The position numbers and the translations under genes are program-made. A stretch of 64,000 nt of DNA. Source: Rhynchopus sp. YZ270_cl-10 (lineage: Eukaryota; Euglenozoa; Diplonemea; Diplonemida; Diplonemidae). Below are positions 21,407 to 34,320 of this stretch, piece after piece (position 1 is the first letter of the stretch; every line of letters starts with the position of its first letter). Under the pieces are notes generated by a model that ran no database searches, was not told the origin of the DNA, and worked only from the letters and a program-made list of their open reading frames with translations. The stretch is taken from positions 558,001 to 622,000 of the forward strand of contig OZ037889.1 in the NCBI GenBank assembly GCA_964035575.1, in the 5' to 3' direction.

Positions 21407-22578
21407 AAAGAAAAATTTGAAAGGTAGAGAAATAACCTCACAGAGACAAAGAGTTTTCAAAAATAAAATGGCATTTTTTTTTCTTTGAGATGAAATAGAT
21501 ACCTCCAAAAAGAACAATAAAAAAAAGCAACAATAAATGATTCAATAATAAAGAGTCACCGAACACCTCAAAAAGAGGGGTGTTTACGTGACTAAAACAA
21601 TACCCCATTTTTTTTTCTTTGAAAACTTGGTTGTAATAGAGCAGACCGAGGATGAGCTCCACCACAACTTTTTTTTTTTTTGGGAATCTAAAAAAGCAAA
21701 CCTGATGCCCAACCAAATTTGATTTCAGCATTCTGGTGCCTTTTTTTTTTACCTCCGTAACGTTTTTTTCTTTTTTCTTTTTCTTTTTCTTTTTGAAAAA
21801 AATACATTCTTGCATCACTTTGACACGGTGGTCATTTTGATGCTCATTTTCAACACCCAAACGCAACGTGACTTAACAATACTAAATCAAGCAAGACCGT
21901 TTCGAACTAACCCCAAACTGTTTAGGGTGCGGGGGGTAAAGACTGAGGGGTTTAAACAAAATAAAATCGACTTTAAAAAGATGAACTCTCTCTCTCTTCA
22001 AGAGAATATTCAGCTAGAGTTAAAATAGTATAAGATGAATGCACCTCATATGCACACACATCTGTCTCTTTATTTCTTAGGGATGAGCGTAAGACTCTTG
22101 TGTACATAGTCGCCAAAAACCACATCTGAACACGAAGAAAGAAAATCTTGCTGGGGGGGGTCACTGTTACACTATTTAGAGTAGCTGTAGGTACCACCCC
22201 CCTTTTTGTATGCAAAACTCCACTTTATATGCAATCTTGAGCCTCACCCATGGGTGATTTTACCCTCCCCGGACAACCTCCTTTTCTAGAGTCATCATCC
22301 ATACCTGCTAAGCAGTGTACGATAAACCAGCCTTCCAATTACCAAAGATAAGCTGTGTGTACACACTCCTCTGAGGTATAGTCCCTCCCCCCTTTTACCC
22401 CTAGTGGCTACAGCTGTGTTGTGATGTGCATTATTTGTATTTATGATGGACAATTATAATGCAGTTCACCACTTACCCCCCCTTCCCATTGACATCAGTA
22501 ATGAGCGGGGTGGGTAGCTAGCCACCTTTTGCAAAGGGTAGATCGAGAGTTTTTTTTTTTTTTTTTTCCCCTGTTATT

Positions 22579-23040
22579 CAGGGAAATAGCTTGGTTTTCC
22601 TCCAAAATCAGGAATTATGCGAAAACGAAATTTTTTTTCCGCCCGGTCGAAAGCGGTCGTTGCGCTTCGCGCAAGCCTCACTGAGTGGAGAGGCGAAAGG
22701 TCAATTTGCGAGATAACCAAAAACGGAATGTAATCCCTTATTACGGAGCTTGGTCTTGCACCTTACGTTCCACTAACCGTATGGAAAAAAATAAATGGCG
22801 CCGCAGGCGAAAAAAAAAATAGGGTACGGTGTAAAAATGCTGGTTTACAACCACACAGTCACTCAACAAACCCTTTTTTGCGGAGCAAAAAAGGAAAATG
22901 GCGCCGCAGGCAAAAAAAAAATAAGGGGTACGGCACATCTGCAAGCGCAGCGAGCGAAAATTTTAAGGTTCCATCATTCCAGTCATCTGGGAGATCTGGG
23001 AATCCGCGGGCGAGGGCCCCCCAAAAGTGCCCAAAAATCC

Positions 23041-23072
<32 letters not shown>

Positions 23073-23132
23073 CCCCAAAAAATCCAGAATTATGCGATGT
23101 CGCATAATTCGGTATATGGAGCTATTTCCCTG
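22579..23132. mobile_element. hAT-like non-autonomous element, 554 bp
   Basis: Ends are CAGGGAAATAGCT and its inverse, flanked by a perfect 8-bp duplication CTGTTATT (22571-22578 and 23133-23140). The interior has GCGCCGCAGGCG twice beside GGTACGG, a CGAAAGCGGTCG hairpin, and a 30-base T run. No coding capacity. Confidence 0.85.
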
Positions 23133-23162
23133 CTGTTATTATCGTCTCGACAATGAGGAAAA

Positions 23163-23208
23163 GGTTGGTAAAGATGATCGCAAGCCTCTCTGTGCTTAGC
23201 CATCCTTA
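23163..23208 (+). repeat. Dispersed hairpin repeat family I
   Basis: AAGATGATCGCAAGCCTCTC then TGTGCTTAGCCATCCTT, located 30 bases right of the hAT-like element. Confidence 0.6.
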
Positions 23209-24842
23209 ATACACCCCCTCTGAAAGCTGAGTGCTCCCTTCATGCACATCATCTTTTTAAAAATATGCCTCCAAAAGAGGTCTAAAAACACCCATGAAAA
23301 AAGCAAGGAAAGGGGGGAGGGGATGATGGGGGGCACGCAGGCTTACCAAAAAATATGCAGGACTTCCCCTCTCCCTCACAGGGTGGTATGGTACTCTAGG
23401 ATGTTTAGACACAAACGGGTTGGCTTGTCCGATAGGTTAAAGATATTTTTTTTTTTTGGACAAACCAATGTTGTGATACCCCCGGTACGTCTTCTCGCTG
23501 CGTTTTTTGGTGAACTAAAAAAAAAAAGAAAACAAAAAAAGCATTTTTTTAAAAGGATTCCGGGGTGGGGGGTGGGGGGGTGTGATGAGGACATAGTAAA
23601 GCATAAAGTAAGTTTCCGTTGTTCTAGAATTCTTTGAATTCATCCAAATATATGAAAAAAAAAGGTAAGGTGACATCCATGCTGGCCATCAATAGGCTGG
23701 CTGACCGTTGTCACATTATCAAAAAAAAAAAAAAAAAGAATGGGAAAAAAATCCCTCTCCCCCGTTTTATAACTGGGTATTTTATGTTGACATACAATAA
23801 TGTCTACACACTTTTTCCTTCATACCCAAGAGTATTCCTTTTGTTTTGGGGTAACAATTCTTGCAAAAAGTTGCGTAAAAAAAGGGGGGGGGAAGGAAAA
23901 AGAAACAAGAAAGACTGGTCCAGCCTCTCAATACGAGGAGCATGCCATCCTAACATTCGTCCGTACACGGTGTAGCGCCAGTAGTATATACACTAGAGGA
24001 TGGATATCCACATGCTTTTTTTTTCCCCCCCATCAGCACAACACCTCAGAGGATAATGACAATGTCACGTTTTTTGAAAACTTTTTTTTTTACCATTCCT
24101 TTTTAGAGAACGGAGCATGTACGGCGGTCCTGGAAGCTCCAAAAACATGGAGTCGTTTTCCCCATTAGCACAACACCTCATATGAATAATGGCAATGTCA
24201 CGTTTTTTTTTTTTTTGAAGGTTTTTAAAGTATTTGTGTGGACATCCAAGGATGCTCCCCACTATACAAAACGTTTTTTTTTTTTTTGTTGACCATGAAA
24301 TTGATACGTAATGTAGCCTTTGCGTTTTGCAGTTTGCGCCGTTTTTTTTTGTTGTGTTTGTTGTCGACAATCGCCTAAGAACCCACTTAGGGGCTAGGGT
24401 CTGTACTCAATGTTGGGCGAAGCCTTTTGTACTACAGAAGGTATAGACGTCATTCGTCCTGAACCCTTGAGAGCAGATTTTATGAAAAAAATCTTCCCCT
24501 CGGGGTAGTCTTACATGAGTGCTGGTTTTTTTTACTGTATCGACAAAAGAAGAAAAAAAACCCCGTTATGGGGTCTGTTGTCTATCAAAAAAGGGTTGCT
24601 TACGTTTCTGTTATTATTTTCTGAAAGAGGCTGCCTTTTTATGAGGTACACCACAAAGCTAGAACGTAGATCCGATATGGCTATTCTTGAACAATTTTTG
24701 CCACCGAGAGAAAAAAAACATTGAAATTTTGCATAAGAAACGCCTCTAAGGGACGTAGGTACCAGAAAAGGCCAGGCTGCTTTGCAGGAAAAAAGGCAAC
24801 TACACACTCTCATAACCCCTTCAGAGTATTGTTCTCTTTTTT

Positions 24843-24902
24843 GATAAATTGTTGGAGTGTAGTTGCATCGGTTGTGTTGCCACAGTTGTGCAATCTCCAT
24901 TT
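24843..24902 (+). repeat. Dispersed repeat family V
   Basis: Starts GATAAATTGTTGGAGTGTAG and ends GTGCAATCTCCA, collinear with 27303-27363. Confidence 0.65.
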
Positions 24903-26562
24903 TTTTGGTAGCTGGAAAATATGATACGAAGAATTCTGGTCTAAACGGTTTTTTTTTTCCCCTCCCCGTTTGTTGTTTTGACAATCACCCACCTAAGAGG
25001 AGGGTTCTGTATTCAATGATGTTGAAATAGGTGAGGATACTGTGCAGACTGCACACCTCATCTCAGAGTGTGGCAAATATTCATACTCTGAGTCTGACAT
25101 CGTTTCTTTTGTTTTTGTGTTTTGAGAAATAGTGGTTTGCCACCTCGTGTGCAAGCTTCACTTTCTTTCTTTGTTTCTTGCGTGGTTTTGGGGATTTTTT
25201 TTTTTGCTGTAAAATCTTCCCTCTCCTACCCTGGCTTCGGAAGATACCCATTTTTTGATTTGGCTTTTAACTTTTTGAACAAAAAAAAAAAAAAAAAATT
25301 TTTTTTTCTCGAACAAAGGGAAAACCAGAGTAACAGTGACTCTATTAGGGAATTATTTTACAGCGTCTTTTGATGAAATAATTTGAAATGTAAAAAAAAA
25401 AAAAAGCTTTGGTGAGAAAATGTGCAGGTACTTTTGGAGACAAGCACAAAAAAAGGGGGGGAGGGCTGGTCGCACAATAAAAAAGGGAAGAATTTTGGGG
25501 TGTCCATGGGTTTGTAGCTTTGTGGTAGATCTACTACTTCCCTCGGCACTCCATATTTTCCCTTCTTTTTTTTGGTAATCTTGGTTTTGCAGTGTGTACA
25601 TCCCTAGATGTGGTTCATTATTCATGGTTGAGTTGTTTTGTTTGTTTGTTTTTTTTTCAGTGAGGTGGATGCGGATGAGATTTTACGAATAAAAGAAAAG
25701 TTTGCAAAATTATTCCAAGACTCAAAATTGCTTAGTTATCTTACAAAACTCCCGTTTTAATTTTTAAAAAAAACCACCCCCGCAACGATCTGGGTGGTAC
25801 ACCCCTCCAAAAAAAAAGGTAATGATAATAGAATTGGAAAAATAAAAACAACAAAAAGAAAGAAAAATATATAATGTGAACGGGTACAGCGCATTGTTAC
25901 CCTAAATTAACGGGGTATAAAAAAAAACTTTTTTTCGTGGTATTTTTTGGAGAGAGGGTTTGATTTAATGATAAATGGAAGTTATTGATGCAAGTACCTC
26001 CGACTGACCCCCACCAGAGATGATCGAGACGGTCATTATATTAAAAAAAAATTAGTAGGATCGGGTAGGTAAAGTTGTTTTCGTTTGATTGCACAAAATC
26101 CTCCTGTTTGAGAGATGATTTTGGCGACCGTACCCGGTAAATACTATTTCTCCTTTAAAACAAGCTTCGTAGGAATATCTAAAAAAAAAAAAAACGGGCA
26201 GCTCGTAGTTTGTTTTTTTTTTAAAGTGTTTTCCTTTTCTCGCTTTCATGAACGAACATAGGTACAAACCTATCCAGCCACTCAGCAACAAAAAGGGGGA
26301 GAACAAAAAAAAAAAAAAATCTGACAACCCAATTTTCCTTGGCAAACAACTTTTTTTAAAAAAATAAGAATTTTTTTTGTCTCAATACTTTCCGATCAAC
26401 ACACCCGACCAGCAAAATACTAAACGGGGATGCGTCAGCGGAGAAGCAGTACGGCAAATGCAACAGTCGCAGTTAAAAAGAGGAAAACAATGAAAGAAGA
26501 AAAAAGGACGAACCTATTCTGTGAGTAGTCACCTGAGGCAAAAAAAATACAATGGAGAAAAT

Positions 26563-26602
26563 TTTATAAGATGAACCTAAGCCTCTCATGCTTAGCCACG
26601 TT
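26563..26602 (+). repeat. Dispersed hairpin repeat family I
   Basis: A canonical family I copy with one loop change (CTCTCAT). Family II copies follow at 26643-26677 and 26961-27001. Confidence 0.65.
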
Positions 26603-27181
26603 AAAAAAAATCACTCCACTGCGAGGAAAAAAAACAGGGAAAATTGATGAATTGGGCTTCTTGTGCACACACATCAAAAAAAAAAAAGACATGATAAAAA
26701 CGAGGAAAGATATCAACAGCAAAGTGAAACTGTCCTGATCCACCCTCCCCTCTATGATCCATTAGTGGATTTGGGTTGCGTTTTTTTTGGGGGGGGAAAT
26801 TACCGGGTTTAAAAAAAAAATCCATTTTGCTTTGGCAGACTCGTGAATCTCCACGAAAAATGCTCGCAAAAAGGGGAAGAAAAAGGGGGAAGAGGGATAC
26901 ACCCATTTTGATAAAAAGGAAAGGAGGCGGGAGATAAAGGGTGCATAGAGCAAGAAAAGGATTATGATAGATGCATGCACCTCTCGTGCACATACATCAT
27001 GGAAAACAAAAAAAATATATATATTGAAGGCAATGTGAATATACGTTGGAGCACAGCCTTTCAAAAAAAAAAAAACTGTTGTGAAAAAGAGAAACAGAAA
27101 AGAAAAAAACCGGAGGTTTCATTTGAAAACAATTTTTCCTGAGGAGAGACAACCCATATCAGTTTATTTTTTAAAAATAAT

Positions 27182-27363
27182 TGAAAAACTTGGTTGTATT
27201 AAATGTGTACACATCCGAGGACGCACTCCACTATTTTTCATTCGATAAGGGTAACTTTCTGTCCCCGCCCCTCATTTTCACATCTATATTTATTTTTTTT
27301 TTGATAAATTGTTAGAGTAGTGTGGTTGCCTCGGTTGTGTTGCCACAGTTGTGCAATCTCCAC
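27182..27363 (+). repeat. Family IV and family V repeats in tandem
   Basis: A family IV copy (27182-27233, ending GACGCACTCCACTAT) is followed after about 70 bases by a family V copy (27303-27363). Confidence 0.6.
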
Positions 27364-28332
27364 TGTCAATTTTTTTTTTCAACATGACAACCCCGTGAAA
27401 AGGGTATTTATTTACCTCTTGGTGGACTCACTTTGTGGGACAAAAAATAAAGAGAAGTTTAAAGAAAATGCAATAGAAAAAGAAAAAGAAAAAGAAACGA
27501 ACAGAAACGCCTCACAAAAAGGGGGAAAATAAGCTTTAACGATTGAAAGGCATAGTTGAGCTAATGTGAACAACATCAATAAAGCTAAAGATGTTTTTGT
27601 CTTTTATTGCACAGCATCTTCTTTTCGATCTGGCAGCCTATATTTTTTTTTTTTTTGTGGTCATCTTTTTTTACCCAGGTTCTTGCCACATTCTGTGGAA
27701 GAAAGAAAGAAAAGAAATAGGCAGAAAAGTTCCCTACAAAGAAAAGGGGGAACTCCGGTTTAGGAAGAGTCATCCCAGAGGACACTCCAAAAAGTATTTC
27801 AACATTATGCTTTCAATAAATTGATAGCAGAGGAGGGATCAACAAAAATGTTCCCAACTTTCAAAAAAAAACACATAGTAAGATGAGACAAAGCTTCACA
27901 GTGCTTTTCATCATCTCAGAGCATTGATACGTGGTTCAAAAAAAAAAACAACAACAACAACACGAACAAAAAAAAAAAAAAAAAAACCAAAAAATAGGAT
28001 AGAATGATTTTAGTTAGAAAAGGAGATAGCATCCAGGTTCAGGACACCAGATTTGTAAGTATATTTTAAGTTTTTTTGATGGTTGTGGTCAAACGAAGAG
28101 AGAGAAAAAAAAAAAGTCACAAAAAATGTGACTCTGATAGCACCAACAAAGGACACACTTTTTTTTGAAAAAAAAAAACTTTTTTTTTAACAGCAAAATG
28201 ATCAGGTGGGGGGGAGAGATGGGGCTGGCAAAAGGGGGGGCGCGGGGGAGAAAAAATGGGGGTGGCATATTGAGACATAGTGACGGTTTGTGAAGGAAAG
28301 TGTCAAAGAAAAAGATGTGACAATTATTTTTT

Positions 28333-30560
28333 GAGAAAAGTTCGATTTCGGCCTCGAAAATTACCGTGACACCGATTTGTCACGGAATTTTGTCACGGAA
28401 TTTTTTTGAAAGATTCGATTTCGTGACAAAAAAAAATCGATTTCGTGACAAACCAATTTTTTCATTGACACACAAAATTCGATTTCGTGACAAACCGATT
28501 TTTTCATTGACAAAAAAAATTCGATTTCGTGACAAATCCAAAAATTCAGTGACAAAAAAATGTCAATGAAAAAATGGATTTTGTCAAGGAAACCGAACTT
28601 TTTGTCAAGGAAAAAGTCGTGACAGAAATGGATTTTGTCAAGGAAACCAAACTTTTTGTCACGGAAAAAGTCGTGACAGGGCACTGGGTACTGGGTACAC
28701 TGGATACAAGGATAAAAGTCGTGAAAGAGCAACCACAGCTCCACATGACAAACACAAAAGTGTCCAGTCACGTGGGGCATTCATGCACTGAGGAGATAAT
28801 GATCCAACAATTTACAAGAAAGATTACTTAACCTACTGCTGGAAATTGCCAGGTCGTAGTAACACACAAAGTGTGCCTCCGTTCGGGAAGACCGGATATT
28901 CTAGAGACCAAAAAGGCCTCAAGAATATCTTCCGGTAGTCAAGGTATAACCGAATGAACGGCCCAAGACCCCCGTGGAGAAGTTAAATGTGTAATGCTAT
29001 CAGGTAGAAACTGCGAACACTGTCTTACCCTCCTCAATGCATGGTGGAAGATGTCTTTACAACAAATATCCTGTACCCAGGTACCAGGTTCCCAGACCCA
29101 CGTAGTACCACGTCGCAGTACTACGCAAAATTTACCACCAGACCCTGTCTTCGTGCACCTGAAGTACAACGCCGCAGACAGGCCAAACATGCGTTGGACT
29201 CAGAGGAATGCCTGCTGTGCAGTGTATCAATGAGAACCAACTCCCAGCAACAAGGGGCGCCTTTTGGCGGGCGTTGTTGAGGGTGTTTGGGGTGCAAAGT
29301 TTTCCACAATTTTGATGCGCGGGTACAGAAGTGTTATCTTGTTCTTTCATCTCTAGGAATGTAAATGTCAATCGCGTTTAACTACCACTAGGGCTTGTTC
29401 AGTGAACCCACGAGGGGTCGAAGGGGGTTGGTTATCCCGTATCTATCAAAGGTTGTGTCGACCAGGCTAAACCACTATGTTACGCTGTACGTTGTTAAAT
29501 CCGAAGAAATAACACTTTAGCAGCCGCAGGAAGTTTGCTAAAAAGAGTGCCTCACGCTACACAAACCACCACCCGCGATTGACTTAGATGTTATAACAAA
29601 GAGAATTCAGAACAAAACAACACCCTGCCCCATACACACTAAATTGTCATGCTTCAAGAGCATGCCTGGGCCAAAATTACTATGACGAAAAGGCAACAAG
29701 ACCACCCACAAGGAGTGTGAATTGTGCACTGGTTTTCTGGGGGAACAAACAATATTTTCTTGTGTCTAGTCCTCCGGAAGCAGAGGACAGACTTTCCGGA
29801 AGGTTTCCAAAGTCGAATTTCTTGCACTAGCTATGCTCCCTGGTTAATGGCTATAGCAGTGACTGACAAAGTGTTCCCACCCCCCTTTCCACCACCATAA
29901 TAACCGAACTCTGCTTATCAAACCACAATCTGAATCTGCTTCCGTCGCATGCGCTGGTGGATTCGATCTGTTTTGGTGTGTGTAATGGAATGTATGGGTG
30001 AGGGTTGGGGTATTAGGTATAGAAACTTGCGCACCCATTAATTTTTTACCGAATGAAAATGAAATCTGCAATGAGTGTCTGCTGCATATCATTTAGTGGG
30101 GCTGGCCTCTGGCCAGAGGCGTGCAAGCCTGACCGTGTTCGCGATATACTAAGTCTTGCATAATCATAAAGTTATCATACCTTGTGTCTTCAGTCTCTGC
30201 CCTTAGGTTTCTAGACAGCTCAAGAATGGCCTCTTTTGTGTTTGTCAAGTGGCTGTCTGGTCACTTTTCAGTGACTGGCGGGTTGGCTGTCACGACTTTT
30301 TCCTTGACAAAATCCATTTTTTTCAATGACATTTTTTTGTCAATGAAAAAATGGATTTGTCACGAAATCGAATTTTTTTTTGTCAATGAAAAAAGTCATT
30401 TGTCACTAAATTGAATTTTGTGTGTCAATGAAAAAATCGGCTTGTCACGAAATCGAACTTTTTTTGTCACGAAATCGAATCTTTCAAAAAAATTCCGTGA
30501 CAAAGTACCGTGACAAATCGGTGTCACGGGTATTTTCGAGGCCGAAATCGAACTTTTCTC
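28333..30560. mobile_element. Mutator-like non-autonomous element with array-type terminal repeats
   Basis: The ends are inverted repeats starting GAGAAAAGTTCGATTTCGGC, flanked by a 9-bp duplication TTATTTTTT (28324-28332 and 30561-30569), as in Mutator-like elements. Each terminus (28333-28680 and about 30287-30560) is a tandem array of roughly 35-bp units around ATTTCGTGACAAA and TTTTTCATTGACA. The interior (28681-30286) has no intact transposase and is homologous, in inverse orientation, to the interior of 43736-45091. The T-rich duplication is low-complexity, so the 9-bp call is likely but not certain. Confidence 0.75.
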
Positions 30561-31368
30561 TTATTTTTTTGTTGGAAACTCGACTCAAATTGGGAGGGGA
30601 TCGAGGAAAGAGTGGTGGCAAAAGAGGGGGAGCGGACAATCAACGGGGAGGTATGGACGATAAACGTTATTTTTTTGACAAAAAATAAAAATGTAGGGGG
30701 GGTAAAAAAAAAGCAATTCTAGAGAAATGGTGGGGAGGAGCTGACTTTATTTCCCGAAAGTCCTGGGGCCACCGAACAAAAAAAAATTTTTTTTAAAGTA
30801 ACGGCAAGACTGGTGAGAGAGCAGGAAAAAAAATTGAAAAAAGAAAAAAAAGAAAACAGGTGTTTGAATACGCTTCCTCTCTGTTTAATCTGTTGGAACA
30901 TTGTCCCATTCATCTACCAAATTATTTTTATTTTTATTTTTTACAAAAAAAGAGGCAACGCTTCAGACCACCTTTTTAATGGTTTTTAAAAAACCTCCCC
31001 AACATCCCTTTAGTCGATATTAGAGGCACAGCGAATACTACAGTACAAAACAGTACATCCGCTCCCTCTAGAAGACAAGGGAAAACTTTCCCAAGTTTAA
31101 AAAAAAAAAAAAAAAAAAGCGCAGAAGTTACACAAAGCCACACATAAAGAAATAGTTTCACATTGTTCTGATAAGGTGAGAGGGTCATTTTTAAAAAAAT
31201 TGTCCCTCCACTTCCCTAAAAGAACCTGATTTATATCCTTTCAAGAGAAGAATATTTTTACACACGGAAAAAAGAAAACGTTCATAAATCCCCCCCTCCC
31301 TTCTTCCCTTTCCCAATTTATTTTTTTTAAAAATGACCTTTTTTTTTGGCTCTGTTATAATTTAATAC

Positions 31369-31839
31369 TTAGTTGTTGGATTCTCTGTCGTCATCGTCAT
31401 CGTCAATGATAGGGGAGGTAGGTGGGGAGGAGGAGGCAGACGAGGAGCAGTCCTCGTCGGAACATGCGGGGGAGGAGGTGCGTGAGAGGGTGCTGTTCAT
31501 CTCACGGATGATCTTCGTTTTGCGGTCGGTTCTGTCTTGGAGCTCGTTGTCTGTGAGCATGCCGAGGAATGGATAGCGGGTAGCCAACTCTGCACGGAGG
31601 CTGCATGCGCTCACACCCTTCAGCTGTGCATCGGTCACCTGGTTCAAAACAAAGCGCCATTTCGTGTCGGTCTCCCTCATGAGCTCCTCTGAATGCCCAA
31701 CAGACCGTCTGTTCCGCTTTCTCGCCTCCGAAAGGATCAAGCTCAACGCAATGTTGTCGTACTGCCCACCCGCCCCAATCTCGCTGATCGCATTGCGGTA
31801 CGCCATCGCCCGCGCGTTCTGTGTGCTGTCTGCCCTCAT
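31369..31839 (-). CDS. Small hydrophilic protein of unknown function
   Basis: 156 residues from the ATG at 31839, the first ATG after a CT-rich tract and AG acceptor near 31945. The frame is open to 31884 and beyond but has no earlier ATG. The protein is charged, with a predicted helical middle (AMAYRNAISEIG, ALSLILSEARKRNRR, then ELQDRTDRKTKIIREM) and a Ser-rich plus Asp-rich tail (SSSASSSPPTSP, then IDDDDDD). I recognise no family. GC content and codon order are like its neighbours, and it sits alone at the edge of the gene desert. Low complexity at the C-terminus limits homology calls. Confidence 0.6.
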   Translation of the reverse strand: MRADSTQNARAMAYRNAISEIGAGGQYDNIALSLILSEARKRNRRSVGHSEELMRETDTKWRFVLNQVTDAQLKGVSACSLRAELATRYPFLGMLTDNELQDRTDRKTKIIREMNSTLSRTSSPACSDEDCSSSASSSPPTSPIIDDDDDDRESNN

Positions 31840-33073
31840 TCTACTCTCCCTTACGTCCCTTCCTGCACGAAGCGTTTCCTTCACAGGCTGCCTTGCCAGG
31901 CAGGTCCTTCGATCGCTGATTTTTGTTTGATGCAGTTTTGTGTTATGCTGTATGGTATGTGAAGGATTGGGTGTGATGTGGAAAGGGGAAGGGGGAAGGG
32001 GAAGGGAAGAAAAAAGTGAGTCGGTTATATCTACCTTATAGTGTGCAAAAGAGAAAAAAAAAGTGAGAAGTTTATTTCATAATTCTTTTCTAAAACGAAA
32101 AGAAGGCAAAAGAGAAAAAAAAGGTGCAAAATAAAATGGGTTCTCTTCTCATGGTGGGAGGAGGGGGGGTAAAAGAAAATAAAAAAAATCACACACAGAA
32201 AGGAAAGAGACAGAAATATAGTACCAGAGGCTGTCGGTTATTATCGAACCGCGTGTGGAGGGGGGGAGGTGCATTTCAACAGTGCTAATAGAGATAGGTG
32301 GGTGGGTGGAGAAGAGCCACATGGTAGTGCGAGTTCCGCAAACTTTGCGGGTTTGCGGGTTTGCAAATGCGGTGAGTCACCCCCAGGAAGTCCTAACCCA
32401 CCCATTGCAGCTTGCTGTCCGATTACTTAAAGTGTGCGCTTTAAACAGGGGCGTTTCAGGCACTATATATAAAAAAAAAAATCTATGTGCTGGACAGCGG
32501 CGCAACGTCATCCGCGACACCCCACTGCATCGCGTACATGACATAGCTCGGGTGGCATGTCATGTTGATTGTACGAAATTTGCATGGGAAGTCGGCTCCA
32601 ATCTGGTAAAAATGGACAAAAAAAATCAGGGAAAAATGTAAATAAAAGAGTTGAGAATGCAAACGACTCCGCGTTAAAAAAAAAAAAAAGAAGCTGTGCA
32701 AAAAATAAAGTGCGGGTTGTAGCGGATGCTCGACACTTTATGCACCCAAATAAAAACTGTATCGATTGATACGTACTATTTTGCGTCGGTTGATAAAAAT
32801 TCCTGTAGCATATTCTATGGAAAAACTGAGATATCAACCAAAACACAAAAATAGTACAAACTTTGCGCTGTGAACGTGGCAAATGCATCATACTTTGGTG
32901 GGGTGTGCAAGAAACCCCCTGGAGAGGCGAGGGGTGCACACCTTTGAGAAAAAGGACGAAAACCTCCAAAAACATAAGGTACATGAGAAGATGAGCAACA
33001 AACTCAAAGGATTTGAACAAAACAAATTTTCTTTTCGTTATAGCCAACATAACGTCAAAATAAACAAAAAGAA

Positions 33074-33265
33074 ACCTTGAAAAATGCGCCTCATGTGCAC
33101 ATTCTACTAAAGCATATCAGGACCACCCCCCACTGTCAAGGGCATGTGTACCACTTGCAGCAGCGAAGGGTACCCCTCCCCCCGCACTTCGCTGGCCTTA
33201 GGCTAGTCCAATTAAACACCAAGGAAATGTGTGAAATACAAAGCCCCTCTCGTGACAGTGTACCT
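33074..33265 (+). repeat. Family II and family III repeats
   Basis: A family II copy (33074-33110, ATGCGCCTCATGTGCACAT) and a family III copy (33229-33265, GTGAAATACAAAGCCCCTCT, then CGTGACAGTGTACC) lie 120 bases apart in the same order as at 2651-2830. Confidence 0.55.
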
Positions 33266-34017
33266 AAAAGCAATAGGGTATTACCCCTGGTGCACACATG
33301 AACACATAAACAGCACAATATAAAAAAAAACCCCCCTCCCCCCCGGAAAGCGTCGAAAACGCTTCCCCAAAAACCCTATTTATAATATTGGTGCTCGTGG
33401 ACCGCTGCTAATTCGCTCTTCCTCCGTTGCACGGTGTTTTTTTTTTTTCCTTTGAAAACTTTGACAACGTGTACCCCCGCGAACGGCAATCCACATGAAT
33501 TTTCTTTTTTTTTCAGCAAGGGAAAAACCCCTCGTGGGGATGAGATTGACACGAGGCGACATTGTGCACTACAAACGCCACCGTGGTCACACAAAGACAT
33601 TACAAAGATAAATGACACACAGCAAAAAAGGATAGACAGACCAAGAGAAAGGTTTTGGTAAGAACAGCCTAAAGCCTATCATGCTTGGTATACCAAGAAG
33701 AACTACCCCCACCCTCCACAACCCCACACACACACCGTTATTGATTGCATAAAAATGATCTCAGCATTCCTACGACAAAACGGGGGTGGGAAAAACCCTA
33801 TATTTACCTTAGGCAAGACAACATAACAAAACTAGGGGGCAGAGCATTGACATCCCCGTTTGAACACCTCCCCCCTCCCCATTCGGTTAAACGTTTTTCT
33901 TTAAAAAAAAAACAAAATCCTTTTTAATACACAACGGGGGCAAACCAACCCCCCCTAAAACCCCCTTTTGGCTAGGTACCGGAGGTTCCCTCCCCCCCCT
34001 CCCCCTTCCCCCAACCT

Positions 34018-34288
34018 CCACGGTGACGATGTTACTAAGGCTTTTGGTGATATGACATGTTATATGCCATGATTTATAACATGATTTGAACATACCATGT
34101 CATATGACATGAAGCATGTCATATAACATTCTTCGTAAAAATGTTCGACCGTAAAAAAGGACGAACTTCCAGAAAAATCCCGAAAAGGACGAACTTTTAT
34201 TACGGTCGAACATTTTTACGAAGACGGTATGCAATAAAATATGTCACATAACATATCACCAAAACCCTTAGTAACATCATCACCGTGG
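34018..34288. mobile_element. Palindromic MITE, 271 bp
   Basis: Nearly the whole segment is an inverted repeat. Outer arms of about 45 bp (CCACGGTGACGATGTTACTA, then AAGGCTTTTGGTGATATG) contain TATGACATG-type motifs. Inner arms begin TCTTCGTAAAAATGTTCGAC and contain GGACGAACTT. No clear target duplication, so the superfamily is unknown. It ends 32 bases from the DysF gene stop codon, so it may lie in the 3' UTR of that transcript. Confidence 0.75.
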
Positions 34289-34320
34289 ATCTCCATCCCC
34301 CCTCAAACCACCCCATTTTT

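Larger units (their letters stand above)
14302..31368. other. 17-kb region without recognisable protein genes
   Basis: Homopolymer-rich sequence with only short, low-complexity open frames. It holds many dispersed hairpin repeats of families I-VII, one hAT-like element (22579-23132), one Mutator-like element (28333-30560), and two copies of a further repeat containing TCTGTATTCAATG-like sequence (about 24356-24420 and 24968-25025). GC-balanced patches at 20080-20300 and 22220-22530 (the latter with the palindrome CACCCATGGGTG) remain unassigned. Confidence 0.5.
31840..34320. other. 2.5-kb spacer
   Basis: No gene recognised. It includes a GGGGAA minisatellite (31980-32010), family II and III repeats (33074-33265), a small hairpin with GGTTGATA/TATCAACC ends (about 32786-32840), and the palindromic MITE at 34018-34288. 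Confidence 0.5.

Noticed and set aside
28320-28680. CRISPR-like array of spaced repeats
   Set aside because: The units are degenerate, the spacers are repeats themselves, and the array is mirrored at 30287-30560 as a transposon end.
29041-29309. Coding frame with Cys pairs inside the Mutator-like element
   Set aside because: The reading frame is not kept between the two related elements, so it is probably decayed or non-coding.
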